Assembly: GCA_945861195.1 (NCBI GenBank)
Contig: CAMATS010000086.1
Coordinates: 1-7,927 of the forward strand
Source: Rhodoferax sp. OV413
Lineage (GTDB): Bacteria > Pseudomonadota > Gammaproteobacteria > Burkholderiales > Burkholderiaceae_C
DNA length: 7,927 nt
Direction: 5' to 3'
Position 1 is the first letter of the stretch. Every line of letters begins with the position of its first letter. This document shows, in pieces, positions 1-5,835 of the stretch. The notes beneath the pieces are model-generated. The model worked only from the letters and a program-made list of their open reading frames with translations. It was not told the origin of the DNA and did no database searches. The position numbers were made by a program, and so were the translations under genes.

Positions 1-870
1 GTCAGCGTGCTGGACCCGCTGAGCTGGCAAGAGACCAAGCGCATATCCACCGGCAAAGAGCCGCACCACCTGTACCTGACGCCGGATGAAAAGTCGGTGA
101 TTGTGGCGAACGCCGCCTCCGATTCGCTGACCTTTATCGACCCCCGCACAGCCGAAGTTCAGCGCACCTTGAAGGGCATACTCGACCCCTACCAGCTGCG
201 CTTTTCGCCTGACATGAAGTGGTTTGTGACCGCTGCCAACCGGCTCAACCATGTGGATATCTACCGCTGGGACGGCGGCGCGCTCACTCTGGCCAAGCGG
301 CTGGCCACCGGCAAAACGCCCAGCCACCTCTGGATTGACAGCAAAAGCACCACGGTCTATGCCACCATGCAGGACAGCGACGAGTTGGTGGCCATTGACC
401 TGCCCACCCAAACCCTCAAATGGCGACGCAAAACCGGCGCCCTGCCGGCCGATGTGTTTGGTACGCCAGATGACAAGTTCTTGCTGATCGGCTTGACCGG
501 CGGCGACGGCGTCGAGGTCTATGACCTGAGCGCCGGCCAGGCGCAGTTTGTCAAGCTCATCAAGACCGGCGAGGGCGCCCATGCCTTTCGGGCGGTGGGC
601 GACAAGCGGCATGTGTATGTCAGCAACCGGGTAGCCAACAGCATCAGCAAAATTGACTACCAGACGCTGGCCGTGGTGGAGAGCTTTGCGGCACCTGGCG
701 GGCCGGACTGTTTGGAGCTCTCGGCCGACGGGCGCTTACTCTATGTGGCCTCGCGCTGGGCCGGTAAATTGAGCGTTATTGACACCCAGACCCGGCGCTT
801 GGTGCGCCAGGTGCGGGTAGGCAAGTCGCCCCACGGTGTCTGGACCCTGGACCATGCGCCACGCCAGTAA
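1..870 (+). CDS. YVTN/YncE-like beta-propeller repeat protein (5' end missing)
   Basis: The reading frame is open from base 1, and its first residues (VSVLD) already sit inside a propeller strand, so the gene begins upstream of the window; the GTG at 7 is not a credible start. The 289 visible residues form about six repeats of 41-44 residues. Each begins near a G-K/x-x-P-H/S turn (TGKEPHHL, TGKTPSHL, VGKSPHGV), followed by a 'TPD/SPD/SADGR' loop, a 'VYVSNR/LYVAS' strand and an 'I/VD..T' strand. This is the pattern of the YVTN family (YncE, and the d1-heme-like propellers of NirF/NirS). These are usually periplasmic or surface binding and scaffold proteins. No heme-binding CxxCH or catalytic motif is visible in this part, and the signal peptide, if any, lies outside. 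The stop codon overlaps the next gene, which suggests coupled translation. The fold is well supported; the ligand and role are unknown. Confidence 0.88.
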   Translation, partial: VSVLDPLSWQETKRISTGKEPHHLYLTPDEKSVIVANAASDSLTFIDPRTAEVQRTLKGILDPYQLRFSPDMKWFVTAANRLNHVDIYRWDGGALTLAKRLATGKTPSHLWIDSKSTTVYATMQDSDELVAIDLPTQTLKWRRKTGALPADVFGTPDDKFLLIGLTGGDGVEVYDLSAGQAQFVKLIKTGEGAHAFRAVGDKRHVYVSNRVANSISKIDYQTLAVVESFAAPGGPDCLELSADGRLLYVASRWAGKLSVIDTQTRRLVRQVRVGKSPHGVWTLDHAPRQ

Positions 871-1636
871 ATCCGCGGCGCTGGCGATTGCGCTGGCCGG
901 CCCGGTGGCGTGGGCGGCCTGTGACAAACCAGTTTATTTGACCTTTGACACCGGGCACATGGAGGTGGCCCCCCTGATCGCCGAGGTGCTGCAGCGCCAA
1001 GCGGTGCGGGTGACTTTTTTTGCCGCCAATGAGCGCACCAAAGTAGGCGATGGCAGCCTGGGCGAGCACTGGGCACCCTGGTGGCGCGAGCGGGCCGCTG
1101 AGGGCCATGAATTTGCCTCCCACACCTGGAGCCATGTGTATTGGCGCGCTGATCTGCCCGGCGCTGCGCCGCGGTTCAAGGTGCAGGCCTCTGCCGGTGC
1201 CCAGCAGGGCGTGCTGCTGAACTGGGGGGCAGCCGACTACTGCCAGCAAATCCAGCAGGCTGGCGACCGGCTGCAGACCCTGACTGGCAAAAAACCGCTG
1301 CCGCTGTACCGTGCCCCTGGCGGCAAGACCTCGCCGCAGTTGCTGGCCGCTGCCAAGGCCTGCGGCTATGCCCATGTGGGCTGGGCGGCAGCCGGTTTTT
1401 TGGGTGACGAACTGCCCAGCGACAAGTTCAGCAACCCGATGCTCTTGGCCAAGGCCCTGCGCGATATCCGCAGCGGCGATATCTTGGTTGCGCATTTGGG
1501 CATTTGGTCGCGCCAAGAGCCCTGGGCCCCGGCCGTGCTGGAACCCCTGTTGCTGGGCCTCAAGGCCCGCGGTTTTTGCTTTGCCACACTGCGCGAACAC
1601 CCAGCCTACCGGGCCTGGGTGGCCGCCAGCGGCTGA
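854..1636 (+). CDS. Secreted polysaccharide deacetylase (NodB homology domain)
   Basis: This 260-residue protein should belong to the carbohydrate esterase 4 / NodB fold family, which removes acetyl groups from N-acetylated sugars in peptidoglycan, chitin or exopolysaccharide. I chose the ATG at 854 over the GTG at 836 because it gives a clean signal peptide: basic MRHASK, a hydrophobic core, and a cleavage site after AWA at residue 21. The NodB motifs appear in order: TFDTG at 30-34 (canonical TFDDG), HTWSH at 90-94 with the paired metal histidines, YRAPGG at 152-157 (motif 3 arginine), and ILVAH at 210-214 with the C-terminal conserved histidine. The metal-ligand aspartate of motif 1 is a threonine (T33), while the putative catalytic base D32 is kept. 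Activity or metal use may therefore differ from standard members. The gene overlaps the propeller gene by 17 bases and lies 13 bases before the hydroxylase gene. No strong Shine-Dalgarno sequence is seen, in line with translational coupling. The substrate is unknown. Confidence 0.87.
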   Translation: MRHASKSAALAIALAGPVAWAACDKPVYLTFDTGHMEVAPLIAEVLQRQAVRVTFFAANERTKVGDGSLGEHWAPWWRERAAEGHEFASHTWSHVYWRADLPGAAPRFKVQASAGAQQGVLLNWGAADYCQQIQQAGDRLQTLTGKKPLPLYRAPGGKTSPQLLAAAKACGYAHVGWAAAGFLGDELPSDKFSNPMLLAKALRDIRSGDILVAHLGIWSRQEPWAPAVLEPLLLGLKARGFCFATLREHPAYRAWVAASG

Positions 1637-1649
1637 TTCGGGCGGCGCC

Positions 1650-2585
1650 ATGGAGTGGTTCGCCGAAGTTTTCTCGGGCTTGCAAGGCCTGCTGTTTGAG
1701 CAGCTCTTGCAGCCAGTAATGTTTGCTGCTGGCCTGGGGCAGCTGCTTAGCGATGGCTTTGATGCCACCGGCTGGCTCTTGGTGGGCCTGCTGCAGCTGC
1801 TGGTGATGGTCTCAGTGATTGGCCCGCTGCAACGCTGGCGCCCGGTTGAGCTACTGAAAGACCGGGCCAGCCTGCGCACCGATGTCATCTACACCCTGGT
1901 GCACCGGCTGGGCCTGTTTCGCGTGGCGGTATTTTTTGCCCTTGAGCCCCTGCTCAGCGAGCTCTTTGGCCTGGCCCGGGTCGCTGGTTTTGGCACGCTG
2001 CACCTCGATGCCTTTTGGCCCGGCGTGAGCGATCAGCCCTTGGTGAGTTTGCTGCTCTACCTGCTTCTGCTTGACGGCTTGAATTACTGGCTGCATCGCG
2101 GCCAACACCGGTGGCACTGGTGGTGGCAGTTGCATGCCCTGCACCATGCGCAGCAGCAGATGACCCAGTGGAGCGACAACCGTAACCATCTGCTGGACGA
2201 CCTGATTCGTGACCTGATCCTGATTGTGGTGGCGCAGTGCTTCGGCATTGCGCCGAGCCAGTATGTGGCGATCGTGGCGCTGACACAGCTCAGCGAAAAC
2301 CTGCAACATGCCAACCTTCGCCTCTGGTTTGGTCGCTTCGGCGAGCGCCTGTGGGTCAGCCCGCGCTTTCACCGCATGCACCATGCGCTGGGCTCTGACG
2401 AGCGCCAGAACTGTAATTTTGCGGTCCTGCTGCCCTGCTGGGACATGCTGTTTGGCACAGCCAACTTCGAGCACCGCTACGAAGCCACCGGGGTGCGCGA
2501 CCAGCTCACTCAGGGGCGAGACTATGGCCGGGGGTTCTGGGCCCAGCAATGGCTCGGCTTCAAACGCTTGGCCGGGCGTGCATGA
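1650..2585 (+). CDS. Sterol desaturase / fatty acid hydroxylase family membrane protein
   Basis: This 311-residue integral membrane protein carries the histidine clusters of the fatty acid hydroxylase superfamily (Pfam FA_hydroxylase), which bind a di-iron centre for O2-dependent hydroxylation or desaturation of lipids. The clusters are HRGQH at 149-153 (HX3H), HALHH at 162-166 (HX2HH) and HRMHH at 241-245 (HX2HH), with further conserved-looking histidines at 180 and 220. Hydrophobic stretches at about 42-60, 85-105, 131-147 and 187-212 suggest transmembrane helices around a cytoplasmic metal site. The frame is open upstream into the deacetylase gene (from 1311), but that part is an out-of-frame shadow. 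The ATG at 1650, 13 bases after the deacetylase stop, is the sensible start and gives the usual family length. It is probably co-transcribed with the two genes before it. The substrate (fatty acid, sterol/hopanoid, carotenoid or alkylglycerol type) cannot be read from the sequence. Confidence 0.9.
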   Translation: MEWFAEVFSGLQGLLFEQLLQPVMFAAGLGQLLSDGFDATGWLLVGLLQLLVMVSVIGPLQRWRPVELLKDRASLRTDVIYTLVHRLGLFRVAVFFALEPLLSELFGLARVAGFGTLHLDAFWPGVSDQPLVSLLLYLLLLDGLNYWLHRGQHRWHWWWQLHALHHAQQQMTQWSDNRNHLLDDLIRDLILIVVAQCFGIAPSQYVAIVALTQLSENLQHANLRLWFGRFGERLWVSPRFHRMHHALGSDERQNCNFAVLLPCWDMLFGTANFEHRYEATGVRDQLTQGRDYGRGFWAQQWLGFKRLAGRA

Positions 2586-2685
2586 AGCCGCACAGCCAAG
2601 CCCTGGCCTGCGGCCTTCGGCGGGATGCGAAACTTGGCGCACCTGCTGCCCCTGCGGCGCCACCATCCAACCAAGTCTGTTCTGA

Positions 2686-3522
2686 ATGAAGCCCAACACA
2701 CCGCAAACCACGCCGACGCCTCCCAGCGCCATCGGCTTGATCATCATCGGCGATGAAATCTTGTCCGGCAAGCGGGCCGACAAGCACCTGCCCAAAACCA
2801 TAGATTTGCTCAAGGCGCGCGGTCTGGCGCTGGATTACGCCGACTATGTGGGTGACTCGCCCGAGCGCATCACCGCCACCCTGCGGCGCGCCTTTGCCTC
2901 TGGCGACCTGGTTTTTTCCTGTGGTGGCATTGGTGCTACGCCGGATGACCACACGCGCCAATGCGCTGCCCGTGCGCTGGGCCTGGACTTGGTTTTGCAC
3001 CCCCAGGCCGCGGCCATGATCCGTGAGCGCATGCAGGATGTGGCGCTCGAGCAGGGCTTGGTCTATGAGCCCGAGCGCCCGGACAACCTGCATCGCCTCA
3101 ATATGGGGCTGTTCCCGGCCGGGGCTGGGATCATTCCGAACCCCTACAACAAGATTGCGGGGTTCAGCTGCGGCTCGGTGTATTTCGTGCCCGGCTTTCC
3201 AGTGATGGCCTGGCCCATGATGGAGTGGGTGCTAGACACCCATTACACGCACCTGTTTCAAAATGCGGCCTGGATCGAGCAGTCGGTGATCGTCTTTGGT
3301 GCCATGGAGGCAACACTCACACCGCTGATGGAAACCATTGAGGCCGATTTTGTTGGCATCAAGGTGTTCAGTCTGCCCAGTGTCGATCACCCTGAATACG
3401 GGCGCCATATTGAGCTTGGCGTGAAAGGCCGCCCCGAACTGGTGATCCAGGCCTACCCGGCCCTGCTGGCCGGCTTGCGAAGTTTTGAGGTCAAACTTGG
3501 CCCTGAATTGGTGCAAAAATAA
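2686..3522 (+). CDS. CinA N-terminal / MoaB-Mog-like domain protein (stand-alone)
   Basis: A 278-residue protein of the competence/damage-inducible CinA N-terminal family (COG1058, MoCF_biosynth domain), related to the molybdopterin-binding proteins MoaB and Mog. The signature elements are the first strand and loop IIIGDEILSGK at 19-29, the nucleotide/pterin-loop motif GGIGATPDDHT at 80-90, and VPGFPVMAWPM at 168-178. Full CinA proteins are over 400 residues and carry a C-terminal nicotinamide-nucleotide amidohydrolase (PncC) domain. That domain is absent here, the frame ends naturally at TAA 3520-3522, and no broken remainder follows. Stand-alone versions are common in proteobacteria and are usually named only 'molybdopterin-binding protein'; a role in molybdenum cofactor or nucleotide-repair metabolism is inference. 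The ATG at 2686 directly follows an in-frame TGA (2683-2685), so the start cannot move upstream. There is no recognisable Shine-Dalgarno sequence in front of it. Confidence 0.88.
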   Translation: MKPNTPQTTPTPPSAIGLIIIGDEILSGKRADKHLPKTIDLLKARGLALDYADYVGDSPERITATLRRAFASGDLVFSCGGIGATPDDHTRQCAARALGLDLVLHPQAAAMIRERMQDVALEQGLVYEPERPDNLHRLNMGLFPAGAGIIPNPYNKIAGFSCGSVYFVPGFPVMAWPMMEWVLDTHYTHLFQNAAWIEQSVIVFGAMEATLTPLMETIEADFVGIKVFSLPSVDHPEYGRHIELGVKGRPELVIQAYPALLAGLRSFEVKLGPELVQK

Positions 3523-3523
3523 A

Positions 3524-3540
3524 TGCACTTTTTTAGTGCG
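3524..3540 (+). promoter_or_regulatory. NtrC (NRI) enhancer-type binding site upstream of glnA
   Basis: TGCACT-TTTTT-AGTGCG matches the dyad TGCAC(C/T)-N5-(A/G)GTGCA of NtrC sites at 11 of 12 conserved positions; only the last base differs. It starts one base after the stop codon of the preceding gene. Its centre lies about 160 bases upstream of the predicted sigma-54 start site, a normal enhancer distance. ntrB and ntrC are encoded nearby, which supports the assignment. Binding is inferred, not shown. Confidence 0.75.
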
Positions 3541-3547
3541 TGAATAA

Positions 3548-3564
3548 CGATCTAAAAAAGTGCA
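3548..3564 (+). promoter_or_regulatory. Possible second, weak NtrC site (right half-site AGTGCA)
   Basis: The right half AGTGCA at 3559-3564 is perfect, but the matching left half (3548-3553) agrees at only 3 of 6 positions. The centre-to-centre distance to the strong site is 24 bases. Paired strong and weak NtrC sites are usual at glnA enhancers, where cooperative binding builds the active oligomer. On its own this match would not be convincing; position and orientation raise it. Confidence 0.4.
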
Positions 3565-3666
3565 TCAACCTCGCCAAAAATTTAGCCACGCCGACGCCGG
3601 GCGCCTAAGCCCCTGAAACACAAGGCAAAATACCCGAGTGGCTTGACTGCTCGCTGGCTGCCGGCT

Positions 3667-3682
3667 TGGCACAAAACCTGCA
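3667..3682 (+). promoter_or_regulatory. Sigma-54 (RpoN) -24/-12 promoter of glnA
   Basis: TGGCAC-AAAAC-CTGCA matches the sigma-54 consensus TGGCACG-N4-TTGCA closely. The GG at 3668-3669 and the GC at 3680-3681 are separated by exactly 10 bases, the invariant spacing. Transcription should start near 3693, leaving a leader of about 39 bases before the glnA ATG. Together with the upstream NtrC-type site this predicts nitrogen-limited, NtrC-activated expression. Confidence 0.85.
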
Positions 3683-3720
3683 CTCACAGACCAGGCAACT
3701 TTTTTAACAACGACATACAC

Positions 3721-3725
3721 AGGAG
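3721..3725 (+). promoter_or_regulatory. Ribosome binding site of glnA
   Basis: AGGAG lies six bases before the ATG at 3732. It settles the start there rather than at the in-frame TTG at 3729, which would be too close to the site and is not needed for the family's N-terminus (MAKT). Confidence 0.85.
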
Positions 3726-3731
3726 TATTTG

Positions 3732-5147
3732 ATGGCCAAGACCGTCGCAGACGTCATGACAATGGTGAAAGACAACGAGGTCAAGTTTGTTGATTTCCGC
3801 TTCACCGACACCCGTGGCAAAGAGCAGCATGTCACCGTACCGGTGTCCCATTTCACGGAAGAACAATTCACCGCCGGACATGCTTTTGACGGCTCTTCTA
3901 TTGCTGGCTGGAAAGGCATTGAGGCCTCAGACATGCAACTCAGGCCCGACCCCAACACCGCCAATCTGGACCCTTTCTTTGAAGAAACCACGCTGTTCAT
4001 GCAGTGCGATGTGGTCGAGCCCAGCGACGGCAAGTCGTATGACCGCGATCCCCGCTCGATTGCCAAGCGGGCCGAGGCCTACCTCAAGGCTTCTGGCATT
4101 GGCGACACGGCCTTCTTTGGCCCCGAGCCTGAATTCTTCATTTTTGACAGCGTGCGCTGGAGCAATGAGCCAGGCAAGGTGTTCTTTGAGGTCGACGAAT
4201 ACGAAGCCCCTTGGAGTTCGGGTGCCAAGCTCGAAGGCGGCAACCGGGGCCACCGTCCCACTGTCAAGGGCGGCTACTTTCCAGTGCCCCCGGTCGACAG
4301 CACCCAAGACATGCGCGCTGAAATGTCGCTCATTCTTGAGTCGCTGGGCATCCCGGTTGAGGTGTTCCACCACGAGGTGGCAGGCGCCGGCCAAAACGAG
4401 ATTGGCACGCGCTTCAGCACCTTGGTGCAGCGCGCCGACTGGACTCAGGTGCTGAAGTACGTGGTCTGGAACGTGGCCAATGCCTACGGCAAAACAGCCA
4501 CCTTCATGCCCAAGCCCTATGCGGGCGACAACGGCTCGGGCATGCATGTGCACCAGTCGATCTGGAAAGACGGTAAGAACCTGTTTGCTGGTGACGGCTA
4601 CGCTGGGCTGAGCGACTTTGCCCTGTACTACATCGGCGGCATCATCAAGCATGCGCGTGCCCTGAATGCCATCACCAATCCCGGGACCAACAGCTACAAG
4701 CGCCTAGTGCCCGGTTTTGAGGCGCCGGTCAAGCTGGCCTACAGCTCGCGTAACCGCTCGGCCTCGATCCGAATCCCGTTTGTGGCCAACCCCAAAGGCC
4801 GCCGCATCGAGGCGCGTTTCCCTGACCCATCGGCCAACCCCTATTTGTGCTTTTCGGCGCTGATGATGGCCGGCCTGGATGGTGTTGAAAATAAAATCCA
4901 TCCGGGTGAGGCTGCCACCAAGGACCTCTACCATCTGCCCCCCGAAGAAGACGCCAAGGTACCCACCGTGTGCCACAGCCTTGACCAGGCACTGGGCTAC
5001 CTGAACGAAGACCGCGGGTTTCTAACCCGTGGAGGGGTCTTTACCGACTCGATGCTTGACGCCTACATCGACCTCAAGATGACCGAGGTCACGCGTTTTC
5101 GTATGGCGCCGCACCCGGTTGAGTACGACATGTACTACTCGCTGTGA
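3732..5147 (+). CDS. glnA: Glutamine synthetase, type I (GSI-beta)
   Basis: This enzyme makes glutamine from glutamate, ammonia and ATP and is the entry point of ammonia assimilation; GSI acts as a cytoplasmic dodecamer. The 471-residue length and motifs are typical: FDGSSIAGWKG at 52-62 in the beta-grasp domain, FGPEPEFFIFD at 129-139 with metal-ligand glutamates E132 and E134, HHEVAGAGQNEIGTRF at 213-228, GDNGSGMHVHQS at 265-276 with the active-site histidine H272, and NPGTNSYKRL at about 317-326. The tyrosine of KDLYHLPPEE (Y400, matching E. coli Tyr397) is the site that GlnE adenylylates, so post-translational nitrogen control is expected. The start is the ATG after AGGAG. The gene ends in tandem in-frame stops, TGA then TAA, followed by a strong terminator. 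Transcription is predicted from the sigma-54 promoter at 3667-3682 under NtrC control. Confidence 0.98.
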   Translation: MAKTVADVMTMVKDNEVKFVDFRFTDTRGKEQHVTVPVSHFTEEQFTAGHAFDGSSIAGWKGIEASDMQLRPDPNTANLDPFFEETTLFMQCDVVEPSDGKSYDRDPRSIAKRAEAYLKASGIGDTAFFGPEPEFFIFDSVRWSNEPGKVFFEVDEYEAPWSSGAKLEGGNRGHRPTVKGGYFPVPPVDSTQDMRAEMSLILESLGIPVEVFHHEVAGAGQNEIGTRFSTLVQRADWTQVLKYVVWNVANAYGKTATFMPKPYAGDNGSGMHVHQSIWKDGKNLFAGDGYAGLSDFALYYIGGIIKHARALNAITNPGTNSYKRLVPGFEAPVKLAYSSRNRSASIRIPFVANPKGRRIEARFPDPSANPYLCFSALMMAGLDGVENKIHPGEAATKDLYHLPPEEDAKVPTVCHSLDQALGYLNEDRGFLTRGGVFTDSMLDAYIDLKMTEVTRFRMAPHPVEYDMYYSL

Positions 5148-5160
5148 TAAGCGCAGGCAA

Positions 5161-5188
5161 GCCTTAAGCCATTTGCCTTAATCCATTT
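5161..5188. repeat. Short tandem duplication after glnA (2 x 14 bp)
   Basis: GCCTTAAGCCATTT (5161-5174) is repeated immediately as GCCTTAATCCATTT (5175-5188) with one mismatch. It lies between the glnA stop and the terminator. GCAGGC at 5153-5158 and GCCTGC at 5191-5196 flank it as a small inverted pair. The function is unknown; it may be a simple replication-slippage duplication. Confidence 0.7.
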
Positions 5189-5194
5189 GCGCCT

Positions 5195-5233
5195 GCAACA
5201 AAAAGGACGGCTGATGCCGTCCTTTTTTGTTGC
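5195..5233 (+). terminator. Rho-independent terminator of glnA
   Basis: The stem GGACGGC (5205-5211) pairs with GCCGTCC (5216-5222) around a TGAT loop and is followed by six T residues (5223-5228). An A-run precedes the stem and GCAAC/GTTGC extends the pairing outward, so the structure could work in both directions. It should stop or reduce read-through from glnA into the downstream genes. Confidence 0.93.
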
Positions 5234-5284
5234 CAAACGAGGCGCTGGCCGTGGGCAGCCGCATTTGTCGCATACTCCCTGACC

Positions 5285-5830
5285 ATGCTGTTCATGCTGA
5301 AATCTGCCCGCTCCGCAGCCATGGCGCTGTGCTTGGGCTTATACGCTCTTGGGTACGCAGGCGCCGGTTTAGCCCAGCAGCCAATTTACCGCTGCGGCAA
5401 CGAATTTACCAACACCGTCGCCGACCCCTTGGCCCGGGGTTGCCAACGTGTCGAGGGTGCTAGCGTCAGCGTGCCAGCGCCGCGACCGCTCAAGGTGCAA
5501 CCGGCAGCCCTGCCTCGGGCCGGAACCACGCCCCAGGTCGGCCCGATAGCAGGCGCCCGGGTCGATGCCCAGGAACAGCGGGCCAGAGACGCTGATGCGC
5601 GGCAAATTTTGTCCGCCGAGCTCAAAAGAGCCGAGGCACGTCAGCTTGAGTTGCAGCGTGACTACAACCAAGGCCAGCCCGAGCGCCGGGCTGATGAGAG
5701 CCGAAACTACCAAAAATACCTGGACCGGGTGGCCGAAATCAAGGCCAGCCTGGCGCGCAACGAGAGCGACATCGCCAGCATCAGGCGTGAACTCGCCCGC
5801 CAGCAGGGCGCAGCCTTGGTCGGGAAATAG
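5285..5830 (+). CDS. Secreted coiled-coil protein of unknown function between glnA and ntrB
   Basis: A 181-residue protein with a Sec-type signal peptide: basic LKSARS, a hydrophobic segment at about 11-29, and likely cleavage after GLA at residue 30. The mature part starts with a short YRCGNEFTN segment (35-43). Its C37 and C53 could form a disulfide, and it resembles the N-terminal module of DUF4124-type periplasmic proteins. A Pro/Ala-rich linker (about 60-95) follows, then a charged Arg/Glu/Ala/Gln-rich region at about 96-175 with heptad-like character, predicted helical coiled coil. The start could also be the second ATG at 5294. No clear promoter is seen between the glnA terminator and the start, although the spacing to ntrB (5 bases) implies co-transcription with it. 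I have the impression that similar proteins sit between glnA and ntrB in related Comamonadaceae, but that is from memory. No enzymatic motif is visible. Confidence 0.85.
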   Translation: MLFMLKSARSAAMALCLGLYALGYAGAGLAQQPIYRCGNEFTNTVADPLARGCQRVEGASVSVPAPRPLKVQPAALPRAGTTPQVGPIAGARVDAQEQRARDADARQILSAELKRAEARQLELQRDYNQGQPERRADESRNYQKYLDRVAEIKASLARNESDIASIRRELARQQGAALVGK

Positions 5831-5835
5831 CTCGC

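Larger units (their letters stand above)
3524..3564. repeat. Perfect 13-bp inverted repeat covering the enhancer
   Basis: TGCACTTTTTTAG (3524-3536) and CTAAAAAAGTGCA (3552-3564) are exact reverse complements separated by 15 bases. The arms include the outer halves of the two proposed NtrC sites. As RNA it could form a hairpin after the stop of the preceding gene, but the stem is mostly A-U and no T-run follows it, so a protein-binding role is more likely than termination. Confidence 0.8.

Noticed and set aside
1311..1649. Upstream extension of the hydroxylase frame to a GTG at 1311.
   Set aside because: It lies entirely inside the deacetylase gene in another frame and has no membrane or hydroxylase character; the ATG at 1650 gives the normal length.
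776..1888. Long minus-strand open frame of 370 codons across the deacetylase and hydroxylase genes.
   Set aside because: It is antisense to two genes with clear family motifs, has Pro/Gly/Arg/Ser-rich composition without domains, and is expected by chance in GC-rich DNA.
2635..2662. TGGCGC ... GCGCCA inverted repeat in the 100-base gap after the hydroxylase gene, considered as a terminator.
   Set aside because: The stem is only 6 bp with a 16-base loop and no T-run follows. I see no other supported element in 2586-2685.
1851..2813. Minus-strand open frame of 320 codons over the hydroxylase gene and the start of the CinA-like gene.
   Set aside because: It spans two motif-bearing + strand genes and has no recognisable domain; it is a codon-bias shadow.
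3563..3575. CATCAA-like IHF site between the NtrC site and the sigma-54 promoter.
   Set aside because: The downstream TTR part of the consensus is missing, so the match is too weak to report.
3643..3672. TTGACT at 3643-3648 considered as the -35 of a sigma-70 promoter for glnA.
   Set aside because: At the proper spacing the -10 position reads roughly TTGGCA, a poor match that is part of the sigma-54 element.
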